DNA of 64,000 nucleotides from Clonostachys chloroleuca. Lineage: Eukaryota > Ascomycota > Sordariomycetes > Hypocreales > Bionectriaceae. The notes under the pieces are model-generated. The model was not told the DNA's origin, did not search any database, and saw nothing but the letters and a program-made list of their open reading frames with translations. The translations under genes and the position numbers were made by a program. The stretch lies in the NCBI GenBank assembly GCA_037952775.1, contig JBANAY010000004.1, positions 186,001 through 250,000 on the forward strand, in the 5' to 3' direction. Below, one piece after another: positions 49,287-60,392 of the stretch (the first letter of the stretch is position 1; each line of letters starts with the position of its first letter).

Positions 49287-49813
49287 TTTGAAAGATTATG
49301 GGTTAATAAAAGGTAAATGTAAGAAAAGAAGTCGTAGGCTAGGAGAAGCAATTCCAAAGAACGATTGGCACGGTCTTTGAAAAGGAAAGGGTGGTGGTGT
49401 AGAGTAGATTGTCAGGAGAAAGGAAAAGAAAGCCGAAAAAAAAGCCTGTAGCGGCGCAATCAAGGAAATCATATATGACAGCATGACAACTAAGAAAGCG
49501 ACTAGGGCGGTCACAAGCCACGGTGTGGCGTGTGGGTCCCTTATCAGCCAATGAAAACCGCTCAATTACAGTACCACGAGGCTAGACGCGGTTTTGCTCC
49601 GGGCGAACTCGGGTACTTGACTTTTTTTTTTTTTCGGTGGTACGGAATATCTAATCTATCCGGAAAAAGCTCGGGTTCGACCCAACCTTAGGTAAGCATT
49701 TTTTTCGGGACAAAGCCCAACAGAAAAAAGTCATGCGGATAACGGCGTGATTGGAGCTAAGGCTTCTCTTGAAGAAGGGAGACATCAGTTCTAGGGAGCC
49801 AATTGTCGCAATC
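49287..49813. promoter_or_regulatory. Shared divergent promoter with CCAAT box
   Basis: A 527-bp interval lies between the start codons of cytochrome c (-) and the mitochondrial membrane protein (+). It contains a CCAAT at 49548-49552, the binding site of the Hap/NF-Y-type complex that drives respiratory genes including cytochrome c in fungi. It also has a run of 13 T at 49622-49634, likely nucleosome-depleted. Both neighbours are mitochondrial, so co-regulation is plausible but not shown. Confidence 0.5.
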
Positions 49814-50614
49814 ATGGCTTCGGGAGCAGTGATCCCACGTTTTCTACTCCCTCTCCAGGGACCGCTCTGGCGCGGCATACGCATCCCAGTTACGCAAAAC
49901 GTCCTTGTTCGTTTCGCATCGTCGAAGTCACCCAACAATGGCAAGCCGATTGTCCTAGAGAAGCCTCTCAAGTTCAACCCTCCCTCCCACGGGTCTCGCC
50001 TCAGGAAGAACACCCTTCCCAAGCACTATGGCCATGTGCTTTCCGCTGAGGAAGTCGCGGTGCAGAACCGCAAGTCCTACCCCGGAATGATGGCTCCCGA
50101 GGGGACATGGGCGCATTGGTTCTGGCACAGCCGGATCTTGCACTTCTTTATTTCAATGGTGAGTTGACCACTTTGTAGAATTCTCTACCAATGGCAGCCC
50201 AATTCTAACCGAAATCCATCGCAGGGCACGCTTCTCTCGCTTGGCATCTTCACCTTCTTCATGAACTATGCCTCCAACTCGCCATTTAAGGAACTCCTCC
50301 CCCCAGCATCCTCGTTCTGGAGCCACCCGATCGAGTTCTTCCTCGGCTGGAAGAACGTCATTGTCATGCATGAGAGGGACAAGGCCATCCGTGCGTTCGA
50401 GCACCGCATGGAGCACCAAAACGACGTCGCCAAGCGCAGGTACTACATGAAGATGCACGGCATCGAGACCAAGGACCCCATCACGATGATCTTCGGCAAG
50501 AGCGAGAAGGAGCAGACGGACGAGGAGATCGAGGCGGAGGCCCTGGGTACCGCGGTCCCCCAGGCCGAGGACGCCAAGCCACCTGAGAGGAGGAAGTTCT
50601 GGGGCATCTTCTGA
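49814..50614 (+). CDS. Uncharacterised mitochondrial inner-membrane protein (fungal)
   Basis: Two exons (49814-50158, 50225-50614) give 244 aa. The N-terminus (MASGAVIPRFLLPLQGPLWR...VRFASS) is basic, without acidic residues, and has an RFASS motif typical of a cleaved mitochondrial presequence. A conserved-looking matrix segment follows (KPLKFNPPSHGSRLRK, KSYPGMMAPEGTWAHWFWHSR). One clear transmembrane helix comes next (about ILHFFISMGTLLSLGIFTFFMNYA), interrupted by the intron. The C-terminal half is hydrophilic and highly charged (HERDKAIRAFEHRMEHQNDVAKRRYYMKMHG) and ends KFWGIF. The topology resembles that of single-pass respiratory-complex assembly factors or small subunits. I do not recognise the family and assign no function. 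The more upstream in-frame TTG at 49751 is not a convincing start. The gene lies head-to-head with cytochrome c. Confidence 0.8.
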
Positions 50615-50779
50615 ACACCCCACCATACATACGTAGGCCCGTGCTTGTACGATTGAAGGATTCCCATTGCGGAAGATGGACTGTATCAACACCAATTCAT
50701 GGTATAAGTCACTCATTGAGACTAATGTAGAATCTCCCAAAAAAGAAACTTTTCCGTATGCCATAATTTTTTTTAAATT

Positions 50780-51897
50780 TCATGCCAGTTCTACGCCGTC
50801 TAAGCCATCCAAGACCTCATCAGCGACACCACCCTTTTCCAGCACTGCCTGTATGATCCCATCCACCACAGTAAACTTGGTTCCTCCCAAGGGGGCCTTC
50901 CACACACCCGTGACCGGCGTCTCACTTGGCAGATTCGGTCCTGGCTTCCCCTCCGTGGCCGTCGTAGCAATCCCATTTGGAACCCCAGGCGGCGTCAGCC
51001 CTCGACGGAGGGTCGATCGTGCGGATGGAAAGCAACTTCAGCTCCCGACCCTTGGAGTCGACCTCCATCCCGCCCCGCGGCCTCTCCCGCCTCACCTCCG
51101 CCACAGACACGGCCAGCGCAGTCTCGGCCACGGCGAGCTCCTCCTTAGTAGGGTCGAATATGACGTTGTCCCCGACGGTGACCACCAGCAGCGTGATGGG
51201 CGGCCTCGTTCCTTCGGATGCGCCCTCGCGCGGGTACACGAACACTGACGACTCCCAGTCGTCGTCAAACATGGGATCCTCGTCGCCTTCCGATTTCAAC
51301 TTTGGTAACCTCGTAGCCAGCAGCGCCAGGTGTGTCGTGAGTGAGAGGAGAGGGAGAGGATAGGAAAGCGGTGGCGAGAGGAGAAGAATCTACCCAAAAA
51401 CAAATTGTCAGTTGCATTGCCCCCCCCAGGCCTAGTAAAATAGAGGAGAGAAGAAAAAAGCCACCCACATCGATGTGAAGCCGCCAGTGAAACCGCCTGT
51501 TGATCCAGAGCTTCTTGGCGAACTCGCCGTCGCCCAGCAGGGCCTCCCGCAGCATCTCCCCCAGGAACACGGTGGCGGCGTCGTCGTCCCTCTGCGACGG
51601 AATCTCCACCGAGATCTCGACCCAGTCCCCCCTCGCCTTCTTCTCGTCCGCGTCGCCGCCGGACTGCGCGTCCGGGGTCTTCTCGATCTCGGCCTTCACG
51701 CCCACGATGGCCTCGGCGCCATCCGAGAAGGTCACGCACGCGCTCCCGTTGGTCCCCTGCAGGATGCCCGTCTCGGCTGTGAGGGGGCGGAACTGTGTCG
51801 GCAGGCGGCCGTCTGAGCGGATGGGTGGGCGCAGCGACAGCGACGTGTGCAGATAATTCAGCTCGGCTGGGGAGAGAAGGGTGTGTGTTGTCGCCAT
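50780..51897 (-). CDS. RRP42: Exosome complex component Rrp42 (RNase PH fold), frame broken by one base
   Basis: Non-catalytic ring subunit of the RNA exosome (3'-5' RNA processing in nucleus and cytoplasm). Exon 1 is 51897-51469 (143 codons, from MATTHTLLSPAELNYLHTSL). Exon 2 is 51389-50780, joined so that LHID continues as ILLLSPPLSYPLPLLSLTTH, a family block. RNase PH landmarks include RSDGRLPTQFRPLTAETGIL and NGSACVTFSDGAEAIVGVKAEI. Near 50999-51001 the frame changes. As given it ends at TGA 50922-50924 after IDPPSRADAAWGS. Removing one base of the GGG (minus strand) restores a Rrp42-like tail (LTPPGVPNG...VEKGG-type end) that stops at 50780-50782, for about 345 aa. No intron accounts for the shift. 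The gene converges on the mitochondrial gene, with 165 bp between stops. Confidence 0.88.
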
Positions 51898-52488
51898 TGT
51901 CGCGTTGACCTAAAGGGCTGCGACGTCTGTTTAGGGGGGATTGTATTCGGTAGTGCCACACTACATCGGCAGTGTTCTATTTACCACCAAGTTGAAGCTC
52001 CCGGATTTTTTTTATCTTGATTGCTTGTTCTAAGATCACTCACCGAGATGTGGAGCTAATAAGGCGGGGCAGCGGGGCCGATACACCGGCTTGACCGTGA
52101 TAAAATTAGAGCTACCCTGCAGTTATAAGGCATGTGGGTTGATGCAAGGACGATGTTAGCTTCTCCCTTTACACTTCGACAACGAAGGGCCACAGGGGGT
52201 TGTTAGGAAACATCTGATAGTAACAAATTTGCAGAGGATTATGTTGAAATGTATTTTTTTTCCCGCACTGGTTCATAAAAGAATTGCAAATTATACAGGA
52301 GGTGCTACAGATCACCAAGCGAAAGATCGACTAGTGCAGGCGCCCGTCAGAATATGTCCTTTCTCAGAGAAAAGGAGTCCAAGAACCCCCACACTCGATT
52401 CTATATCACACCAATTAGATATGGTCAGTATAAGGAGTTGCCATGAATATAGCCTCAACGTCCGTGGGGGTAAATATGTGCTTTCATG
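51898..52488. other. Intergenic spacer
   Basis: Promoter of RRP42 and 3' region of ATE1, both on the minus strand. AT-rich near 52200-52270. No further feature is supportable. Confidence 0.5.
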
Positions 52489-54898
52489 CTAACCGCTTCG
52501 ATCCAAGTTGATGCACAAGACATCGACGCAGTCTGTCCCGAGAGCTGCAACTAGTTCTGCAATACCAGCCTTGATTCCTGGCCATTGTGTTATTGTGCTC
52601 GTCTCCCAACCAACAAGATCGGCTGTTCTAAACTGAGGTCCTCCGAGTGAGCCAACAAGAGGAATATTGTCCAAGTCGACGAGGCCCAGGTCCTCGAGTG
52701 TTGCGATACCCGGCATCCCAGAGTTGAATAAAAATGCAGCGTCATCATCGTCGTCGGAGTCATTTGTTTCGCCACCGGAACCACCACCACTTCCCTCCTG
52801 TGATTTCTGCGCAGAATCGCCTATCTGAGGTGAATCATCAGAGACACCTACTTCGGTTTTCCTCTGACGGTGCAAGGAGAGACTGACAAATGGCTCCTTA
52901 TCCAGGAGGCTCAAAACATGCTTGTCCAAGGGATCCCACGCAAGAGACTCCGGATCAAGAAGATACTGTGGTGAGTAATCGATCTTGTATCTCATTTTTG
53001 GGCAGCTGTGAATGTAGAATCCGGGATACCACCAACGATAACCACCTTCCTGAGCCAAACCAATTTCACGAAGTGCCCCTAACTTCCCAGGTGCGAATTT
53101 ATGAATGCTCTCGTCATAAAGGAAATAGACGGAGCTGACACAATCAGGAAGTAGATCGAGAACACCAATGGCAACTAGTTTCCCATCAAGGCGGTAGCAT
53201 TGGTGAAAGGAGCCGACTCGACGTTTCTTCCCATCAGGCTCTGTCACAGTTTCCTGCCGCAAGGGAGAGCTACACAGGAAGCGAGTAAAAGAGCGTCGCG
53301 TTCTACTCTCGGGCGGGTCGTTGTGGACGGTCATCTGATAGTTATTATAAACTTCATACTTTTCTTCCGTAAACTCGTCACTCTCAAGAGAAACAACGAG
53401 CTTATGAGCAGGCTCTGGCGGCGTCCGCAGTTGAGCGTATTCGGCCTCGTGAATTCGGTCTACCAGGACGAACTCATTATCGCGACGTTTTGCTTCCTCG
53501 CGAGATTTAGGATAGCGAAGAGCCACCTCTTTTTGATATTCATCACCAACCACATGCCTGTTGAACTTGTTTATCGTCTGGCGCTGCGCCTTGTTGGCCC
53601 TGAATTCGTGAGAATCCAGTCGAATTGTGTAATGCGGACAGCACGATCTTCGCTGGTCCGGACGATAGAGCATTTTCCCTGACCGCCTCCAACTGCGGTC
53701 GAGGAGGGTCTGGTAGTAACCCGGACTGAGAGAAGAGGCGATCGCATAGTACGAGAAGCCTAGTGACGTAGAGAATACGAGTTAGTTTCCATCGGGAGAG
53801 GCCAGGGTCTACATTGGTGTGCGAGATCGGCTGTTGCAGGTGAGTGCGAGGCCGGCGATCGAACGGGATGTCTCAAGGATGGCGTGGGGGGAACGTCATG
53901 GTAACTTGTCATGGTGTTCTAGGCCAGGCCCAACAACCCTGACAACTGAAAGGAACAATATCACTTTTACGTTTTGACTGACTCTTCCCACTGGTGCCAC
54001 AGTAACCGCATCTCGACGAATTCGAATACGCTGTTGCTACGGTTAGCAAATCATAGGACTTAAAACATCAATGACGCCGTGGGCATTGCGGTGCGAGAGG
54101 TGGTGACGCAAATGTGTCTAAGCGATGCTCCGGATGGAAGATGTGCGGTAATGGGGCAACGACAAGGGCAAGGATGCTTTCCTCTGCTACGAGGCGTTGG
54201 GCATCGACTCGAGGTGAGGTGACCGCCTTGGGACCTTGTAGGAAGTGAAGCCCATCACGATGACACATATAGATGGACAGATATACATGCATACGCATGC
54301 ATCATGTGAATGAGACGAAAAGCTAGTGATGCATTGTGCAAGGCAGACCAGACGTGGGAGGGGGTGGAAGACGAGCAGCACAGAAGGCCCAATGGGGGAG
54401 ACGGTATATCGCTGGCAACTCAAATGGTTGGTAACCAAGAGCCGCTGCCAACTGATTGAGGGGTCTGGCCTGGTAGGGCGACAGAGGCGAGGAAGAGGGG
54501 AGAGTGGGTGCACAGTATTTTCGACCCGGGGACTGACTTGATCCCGGTCATGGTGGCGCGACACCTTGCTGCTTTGGAGAGCTGATTGAGCGTTTTGTTG
54601 CGGGATGAAAGTTGGGTCTGGCGGATGGTGTGAAGCAATGGTTGCTGAAGAGGAGAACTGCTCACGGCAACTAAGAGGGGGAGGGGCTTTGGGGAGCCAA
54701 CGACAAGGGCTTGGGGACGCACGTGTGCAGTGGTCAATTGGGGATTGGGAGGGGGCCAGCGCCAGGTGGCGGACAGGTTGAGAGTGAAGTGCAAAAGAAA
54801 TCCTCCAGAGAACGGGAATGAAACGATGGCGGCTCACCAATCGGGGTAATGTACTCGTAGTCCGGTGAGGGACCTGCAAGCTGTCGTGTGCCGTCCAT
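52489..54898 (-). CDS. ATE1: Arginyl-tRNA-protein transferase Ate1
   Basis: Adds arginine to N-terminal Asp/Glu (and oxidised Cys) as the last step before recognition by N-degron ubiquitin ligases. Three exons on the minus strand (54898-54838, 54030-53971, 53759-52489) give 463 aa. Exon 1 encodes 20 residues, ending YEYITPI. Exon 2 supplies the conserved SSRCGYCG (Cys28, Cys31), exon 3 starts RFSYYAIASSLSPGYYQTLLDRSWRRSGK, and Cys80-Cys81 follow in RRSCCPHYTIRLDS. These four cysteines correspond to the cysteine motifs essential in yeast Ate1. The C-terminal GNAT-like half includes GVLDLLPDCVSSVYFLYD and EGGYRWWYPGFYIHSCPKMRYK. A Ser/Asp-rich acidic insertion (NDSDDDDD) lies near the end. Intron 1 is 807 bp, very long for a fungus; if exon 1 is wrong, only the first 20 residues change. 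Confidence 0.88.
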
Positions 54899-57800
54899 TG
54901 TGGTGTTGGGCTAATATGAAGGAAGAGGAACGTCGATGTGCCAGGATGTGGCCGGTATTAGCGGTTGAATTGAGACTTGAAGCTCTCGTCGGAGCGGGGA
55001 AGGCGATGGGCTGGATGCTGGTTGGGGGCCCGTGAGTAAATAGAGGGGCCGTCTCGCAAGCATAGACGAAAGGATGGCGGATGTGATTTATGTTTTTTTT
55101 GGAAGTGAGGTGGTGGCGTTTGCACGTTGAAGAGGCCGTGAGGTTTGCAGTTGAAGCAAGAGTTGAGGGCGTTGGGAGTTAAAGGTCCTGCTACAGGGCA
55201 CCAAGGGCAATTCAGGAGTTCAGCTGTAGGTTCAGCCTGGGACCTGATTGCCTACCAGTGTACAGTGGGGAGCCAGGTATAGGCTAGAAGGTAGCAGCAC
55301 AGATACATCCGTCTGAACTGAAGCACTCAGTCGGGCTGGTCGGGTCCATCAGTGCCCGCTCACTCGCTGGATGCACTATGAGACATCCACATGTTGTGTG
55401 TTGATGGAGGCTGCACCGCAGGTCCCTTTGGTGGGGGCGACACCTTCAATGTACCTACTACACCATTGGGCTCGGTATACGGTTAGAGCTCCGCGAAGGC
55501 ATTGTGTTGTGGGTGCATGTCCGACCCCTCCACTGGCAAGACGCCAGGAGTGTGAACCCTCTATGATCTGGACAATCTAGGAGTCATACTGGATTTGGAA
55601 TATAGAGTACCACACTCACTCCAAATGTCTCGCTGTTGCTGCAACGAGATCCGGGAAGTGGTGGCGGGGCTCAGGTCCTAAGGAAGTATGCTTTGCCGTA
55701 GGTAGGTATGAACCGTTAGCTGTCGAGACTTATTAGGTCATCCAGACGCACAAGACTACACAAAACATGGCCAGGCTCAAGTCACATCCAAGAGTAAATA
55801 AGCGGACGATGGACCCCCACATATCGTATTACCCCTTCCCATCGCCTTGCCTATTGTGTTGTTGGCTGGTTGGAGCGGTTGCATAGAGCACCCCTTGACT
55901 CGATGGAGACAAGACAAGGACCGTACAGAGGTACCGCTTCCAACGTGTGTTGTACTACCTCTGTTGGGATGTAGCTGAGAGGCCAAAAGTGAGGTGAGGT
56001 GTGGGTTTGATGTCCTACCTTAGTACAAGCAGCTAAGAGACCTTATAGGTGAGGGGTCTTTCGTGATTGATGCTGGTACCATACCAAGGGAATAATTTCT
56101 ATACTCCTTACGGAGTACTTACACGAGACTTTAGATTACCTAGGCAACTTTCGGGGCGGAAGCATGTCTCTCGCATTTCACGCAAACCTTTGGCTCACTG
56201 GTCCGACCATATCCGAAGTCTAGGGCGGGGACAAGGGGACCTCTCAGTGCTGCTGTCATTTCATGCTACGGACTCTAGGTAGTCAAAACTCTCGCTGATC
56301 AGACAAGCTGGCGACTCTAGGTACAAGTACGTGAAGGTTATGCACAAGAAACAGACAGGTACCTTTCTTGCGTGCAAGATGGAGGCCTGCCGGCGCCACC
56401 AATTGCTCACACCATGCTACTGGGAGCAATATCCCCAAGGCCCATATACCTCCCTTTCACCATAGATAGTAGATCGTAGTGCTCCCCGGCTGCACGATCA
56501 ACAGTCACGATGGGTTGATATTGTGCTGCTTACCGTTCGTTTAGTGGGCATGTGATCCGCTCACCCTGTAACATGCAAAGATCGACCGTGCTGGGTATGG
56601 CCTGTTATGTAGATGTGTCTTTCCAGTAGTAACGGCACAATAGGCTGCAGGCAGGTCGTTGGGCACAAATCAGCGTGGACGCATGTACGTCCGCCATGAG
56701 CCACATGGAAGAATGAATGGAAGAACAAAGGCCAACAGGGAGCGAGACCACTCCTTCTGCGACATGGCTCTGCACCATGCAGTTGCACGTACATGCTGTG
56801 TCACTTACCTTACAGCCCGCCCTGTGCTGCACCTACCAGTAGGTGCGTGTCTAGCTGGACTGGACAAGGACAAGGACGACATGGACATGCTTGACCTTGT
56901 CTCGACAACTCTCTCCGCTCGTCCAACCCCACCAAGACGAGGTAGCCGGGAGGTGCCTCTGTTCAATTCTGGCCTGGCCTGGTCCGGACCCGGGCTTGGC
57001 TTGTCAACTTGTCACGCACATCGGCGTGACGATCCAGGTATTGGGTTCATATTCGCCGAGCCCGCCGCCGCCTGCACACTATGTACTCGATACCTCGCCG
57101 CCCTTCCGCGTCTTTTTCTTTCTTCCTTCCTTCTCCTCCCTCCAGTACCTGCCTGGCCTTGCTATGTACCTGCTTAATTCTCCATCCTGTCCGTTGGCAG
57201 CGTCTGCAGCTTATGTCTTAGCCCCATAGGCTGTGACGCAGGTTCATCTGCAAGATTGGACAGTCATAGCTACAACTAATAATATCGCTTTCATTACTCG
57301 CGATACTGCACCGCTCCGAAAACGACCCCGAGCCCAGTCTTTGCTTGTCCTAACCTGACCGGGCCCGACCATGGTCCCTCTCCTGGTAGATCAAAGCCCC
57401 TTTGAGGAGCCGTTGGTGGGAGACAGCGGATCGGGCGTCGTGATTAAAGGCCAGTGGCATTGATGCTGTATAAAACACCGCCTCCAGCCCGCCGTGGCCC
57501 CCCTCGCATCTGCCCCCTTTGGCGTGGCACGAGACAGGATCCCACAGCCTTGCAGCAGAGCAGAGACGAGCACAGCAAGTTGCTTCCTGCCTGCCTCATC
57601 AGCCATCTCCGGCTGCCTCGTCCTCGTCAGCCCGCTGTTACACTCGCTCTTCGCCACCTGGATTTACGTACCTAGGTAGCTTATTAGTTCGTTGCTCCGA
57701 GGCGTGGCACGCCCTTCTCTTGCTACTCTTACACCGTCATCCCATCCCATCCGGTCCCCTGGACTGGTGCGAGTAGTGCGTATGCGACTCGCCTTGCTAC

Positions 57801-58732
57801 CTTACGCTCTGCCTACATACACCCTCTCAATTCAGCCCAGGTAAGCTGGCCTGCAGACCTGCGAATGATTTAAATTAAAGAAGGGAACCCAGCCCAGTGC
57901 CAATTTCCTGGCCTGATGGAGCCGGCTAGCACTGCCAATTAATCAGTAATTAATTCGGATTAGGAGGAGACGGGCAGGAAAACGCCAACCCAAGGTACCT
58001 ACACCAGTCCAGTCCAGCTGGGCAGCTTACATTTTGCTCGTTGCCTGCCAAACAAAGTTTCGGCGCCAAATTCTCCACGGTCGACTCGATCTAACCTCAT
58101 GGTCCCACCCAGTGTGTGCCCTGGTCGATACTTACCGTACCTCAGTCAATACTGCTAGGTATATTATTACCTTTTAGAGCCCCTGAAAATCGTCTGTCAG
58201 GCAGTGTCCGGTCTAACCAAACTTCAACCGACGGCGCTATTGCCCCTACCGGAACACTGGAGCCCACCTCGCGTGCTCTCTTTTTTACCTCCCGCCACCA
58301 TCACCTCGCTGCCTTTCCTTCTATCCCAGGCTGCCCTGCGCGCCTGGGTCTTCTGCGACAGCTGTCTCCTATCCAGGCTCACTGTTGGATCGATTTCTTC
58401 CTTTATTTGGTCTTTTAGTTAAAATTGTCGTTATGGCGCTTTAACCAGCCGGAACCACCGGCGTCGCAATTATTCGACTTGAGGAAACTCGCCCTTCAAG
58501 CTCATATCCTCCCCTCACCCTCGCCATTCGTCAACCTCACCTCACGACCAGGCCCTCGCCAGTACTCAATCAGGAGGCCGCCTCATCTAGACCAGCAGCA
58601 GAAGAATCCGAAAAAGAGGAGGAGGAGAGGAGAGGAGAGAAAAGAAGGAGAAAGAGAACCCAAGCAACCATACAGTTTGCATCTTGGAAGACCTTCTTTA
58701 AACCAGTGTGACCAGTATTTCTGCCGGGAAAT
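54899..58732. other. Intergenic region, no supportable gene
   Basis: 3.8 kb between the divergently transcribed ATE1 and the Nudix gene. It has many TAGGTA/TACCTA and GGTACC-like short motifs (for example near 55690, 56310, 56840, 57668 and 57990) and no conserved coding frame. C/T-rich stretches at 57100-57190 and 58260-58380, and an A/G-rich purine tract at 58600-58660, lead into the Nudix gene and are probably its promoter and leader. Confidence 0.5.
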
Positions 58733-59382
58733 ATGTCTGGGTCTTCGAGTGGTCGGTCGATGCACTCTCGTGTTGGTCGAAGCAATCAACGTGAGTCCTT
58801 GCACGCTTTTTCGACTTCCGCATGATTGATCCTGCTCCGCTTTGCTTGCTTCCGCCCGCTACGTTTGTCTGTTGTGTGTGTCCTGCTCTGCTTGACCTTG
58901 CTCTGCTCTGCTTTACCGACGCTGAAGCTCGGGCCTCAACTAATACGACTCTTTGCGATGCAGGCTACAACTCTGCTGGTGATCGCCTTGTGGCAGGAAT
59001 TGTGCCCCTCACCGAAGACCTCAACTACGTCCTCTTGATCCAGTCGACTCGACGAAAAGGATGGGTTCTGCCCAAGGGTGGATGGGAATCAGACGAGACC
59101 TGCGAACAGGCTGCCTCTCGCGAGGCCTGGGAAGAAGCCGGCATCTCCATCCAGATCGACTTCAATCTAAGTACCATTGAGGAGAAGCGAGCCCGCAAAT
59201 CCTCAAAGGACCGTGCCGTATATCACTTTTATCAGGCTACCGTCTTGCAGGAGTACGATGAGTGGCCTGAACGGCACAAGCGCGAACGACAGTGGTTCAC
59301 GTACTCTCAGGCCCGAGAAGCCCTCGCCTCACGGCCTGAGCTGCTGGAAGCGCTGGAGCGGACTACAATGAACCGCTACTAG
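58733..59382 (+). CDS. Diphosphoinositol polyphosphate phosphohydrolase (Aps1/Ddp1-type Nudix)
   Basis: Hydrolyses inositol pyrophosphates, and in yeast relatives also diadenosine polyphosphates and polyphosphate. Exon 1 (58733-58790) and exon 2 (58964-59382) give 158 aa; the intron has a CTAAT branch site and splits the codon for Arg20. The first 19 residues are Ser/Arg-rich. The Nudix fold begins NSAGDRLVAGIVPL, which matches the DIPP group. The Nudix box spans 58-79, with Gly58, Glu64, Arg72-Glu73, Glu76-Glu77 and Gly79 all present, so the enzyme should be active. The preceding RKGWVLPKGGWE is also typical. The C-terminal RERQWFTYSQAREAL completes the domain. An open frame continuing upstream from 58822 through the intron is fortuitous. 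Confidence 0.9.
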
Positions 59383-60392
59383 CCACATAGGAACGACCCC
59401 GTTATTTTTGCTTCTCTTCAAAGCTAATGATCTTTGGACATTCTCATTTTTTGCGAGTCTTCTCAGCGAAAAAGAAAAGCTTCCCCGCCTTAAAAAACCC
59501 TAATCGGAGATGGATCGGGCTTTCTGGGCGGACTAGACCAGGTCGGAGTTTCGTCGGGTTGAGGAGTCGCTTTTTGAGTCGGCCAGTACGACTCAACTTT
59601 TACTCGTCTTGACTTGAACATAGGGCGGTACCATGTGTTTGTTTGCATCTCGAGGCGTTCCGGAGGGCATCATGATAGAAAAAGCAAAACGCTCTGGCGA
59701 GAAAACAGGGGTTTATTTTGTGTTGTTGGGAACAGAGAGCCTCATATCAATCCGGGCTGCCTCTTTGGATGATAAAGGATATTACCTTATAGATGGTTAC
59801 ACCAAATCGCTCTGCATATGGACCTGGCTTGTCATGTTTCTTCTATCAAGAGCCAGAGCTGACTGATTTTGACTGTCCCCAAAGCCGTTGGTGAATGAGT
59901 ATTGCATGCCACAATCCTTCCCAATCCATCTACAAGCTGGTGGAATCATGCTAGCAACCAGTGGCGACTACAATGACTACCGTTCTTCTTATTGAAAACA
60001 AGTGATGATCTCATGCTGTCCGAATTGAAAGCACCTCATACATTGCTACCCTGGCAATTCCCCCCTCACCAACTACCCCACGCGCACAAGGGGAATGTTG
60101 ACGTTGGTAAAGACTTATGTAATCACGTGATAAAGTCTTATCGATTACGCCTGTTCCGTCAATCAGACAGCACTACGTGGGGTGGCGGGCAGTACCAAGG
60201 GACATGCTCTTGACGACATCTGATTTAATACATACAAGCTGCCAAATGAAGAGAAGCTAGAGGCAAAATCCATGGAGCTTCAGCAGAGTGTGTAGACAAC
60301 GTTCCGTTCCCCCCAGAAAAGAGAAAAATCATTCTAGAAATTTTGCGCACGACCAAAGACCGGAGCAAGAGAGAGGGTGGCGCTTGCGAATA
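59383..60392. other. Intergenic spacer
   Basis: 3' region of the Nudix gene and promoter of LSM1. Only short frames occur and nothing is recognised. Confidence 0.5.

Noticed and set aside
49665..49690. GGTTCGACCC resembling a tRNA B-box upstream of the mitochondrial gene
   Set aside because: No A-box, anticodon arm or acceptor stem can be built around it.
54187..54879. 230-codon minus-strand frame overlapping ATE1 exon 1 and intron 1
   Set aside because: It lies on a C/T-rich strand where stops are rare. The translation is Ser/Pro/His-rich and shares no frame with the conserved ATE1 exons.
56659..57177. 172-codon plus-strand frame
   Set aside because: No recognisable domain and composition typical of random GC-balanced intergenic sequence.
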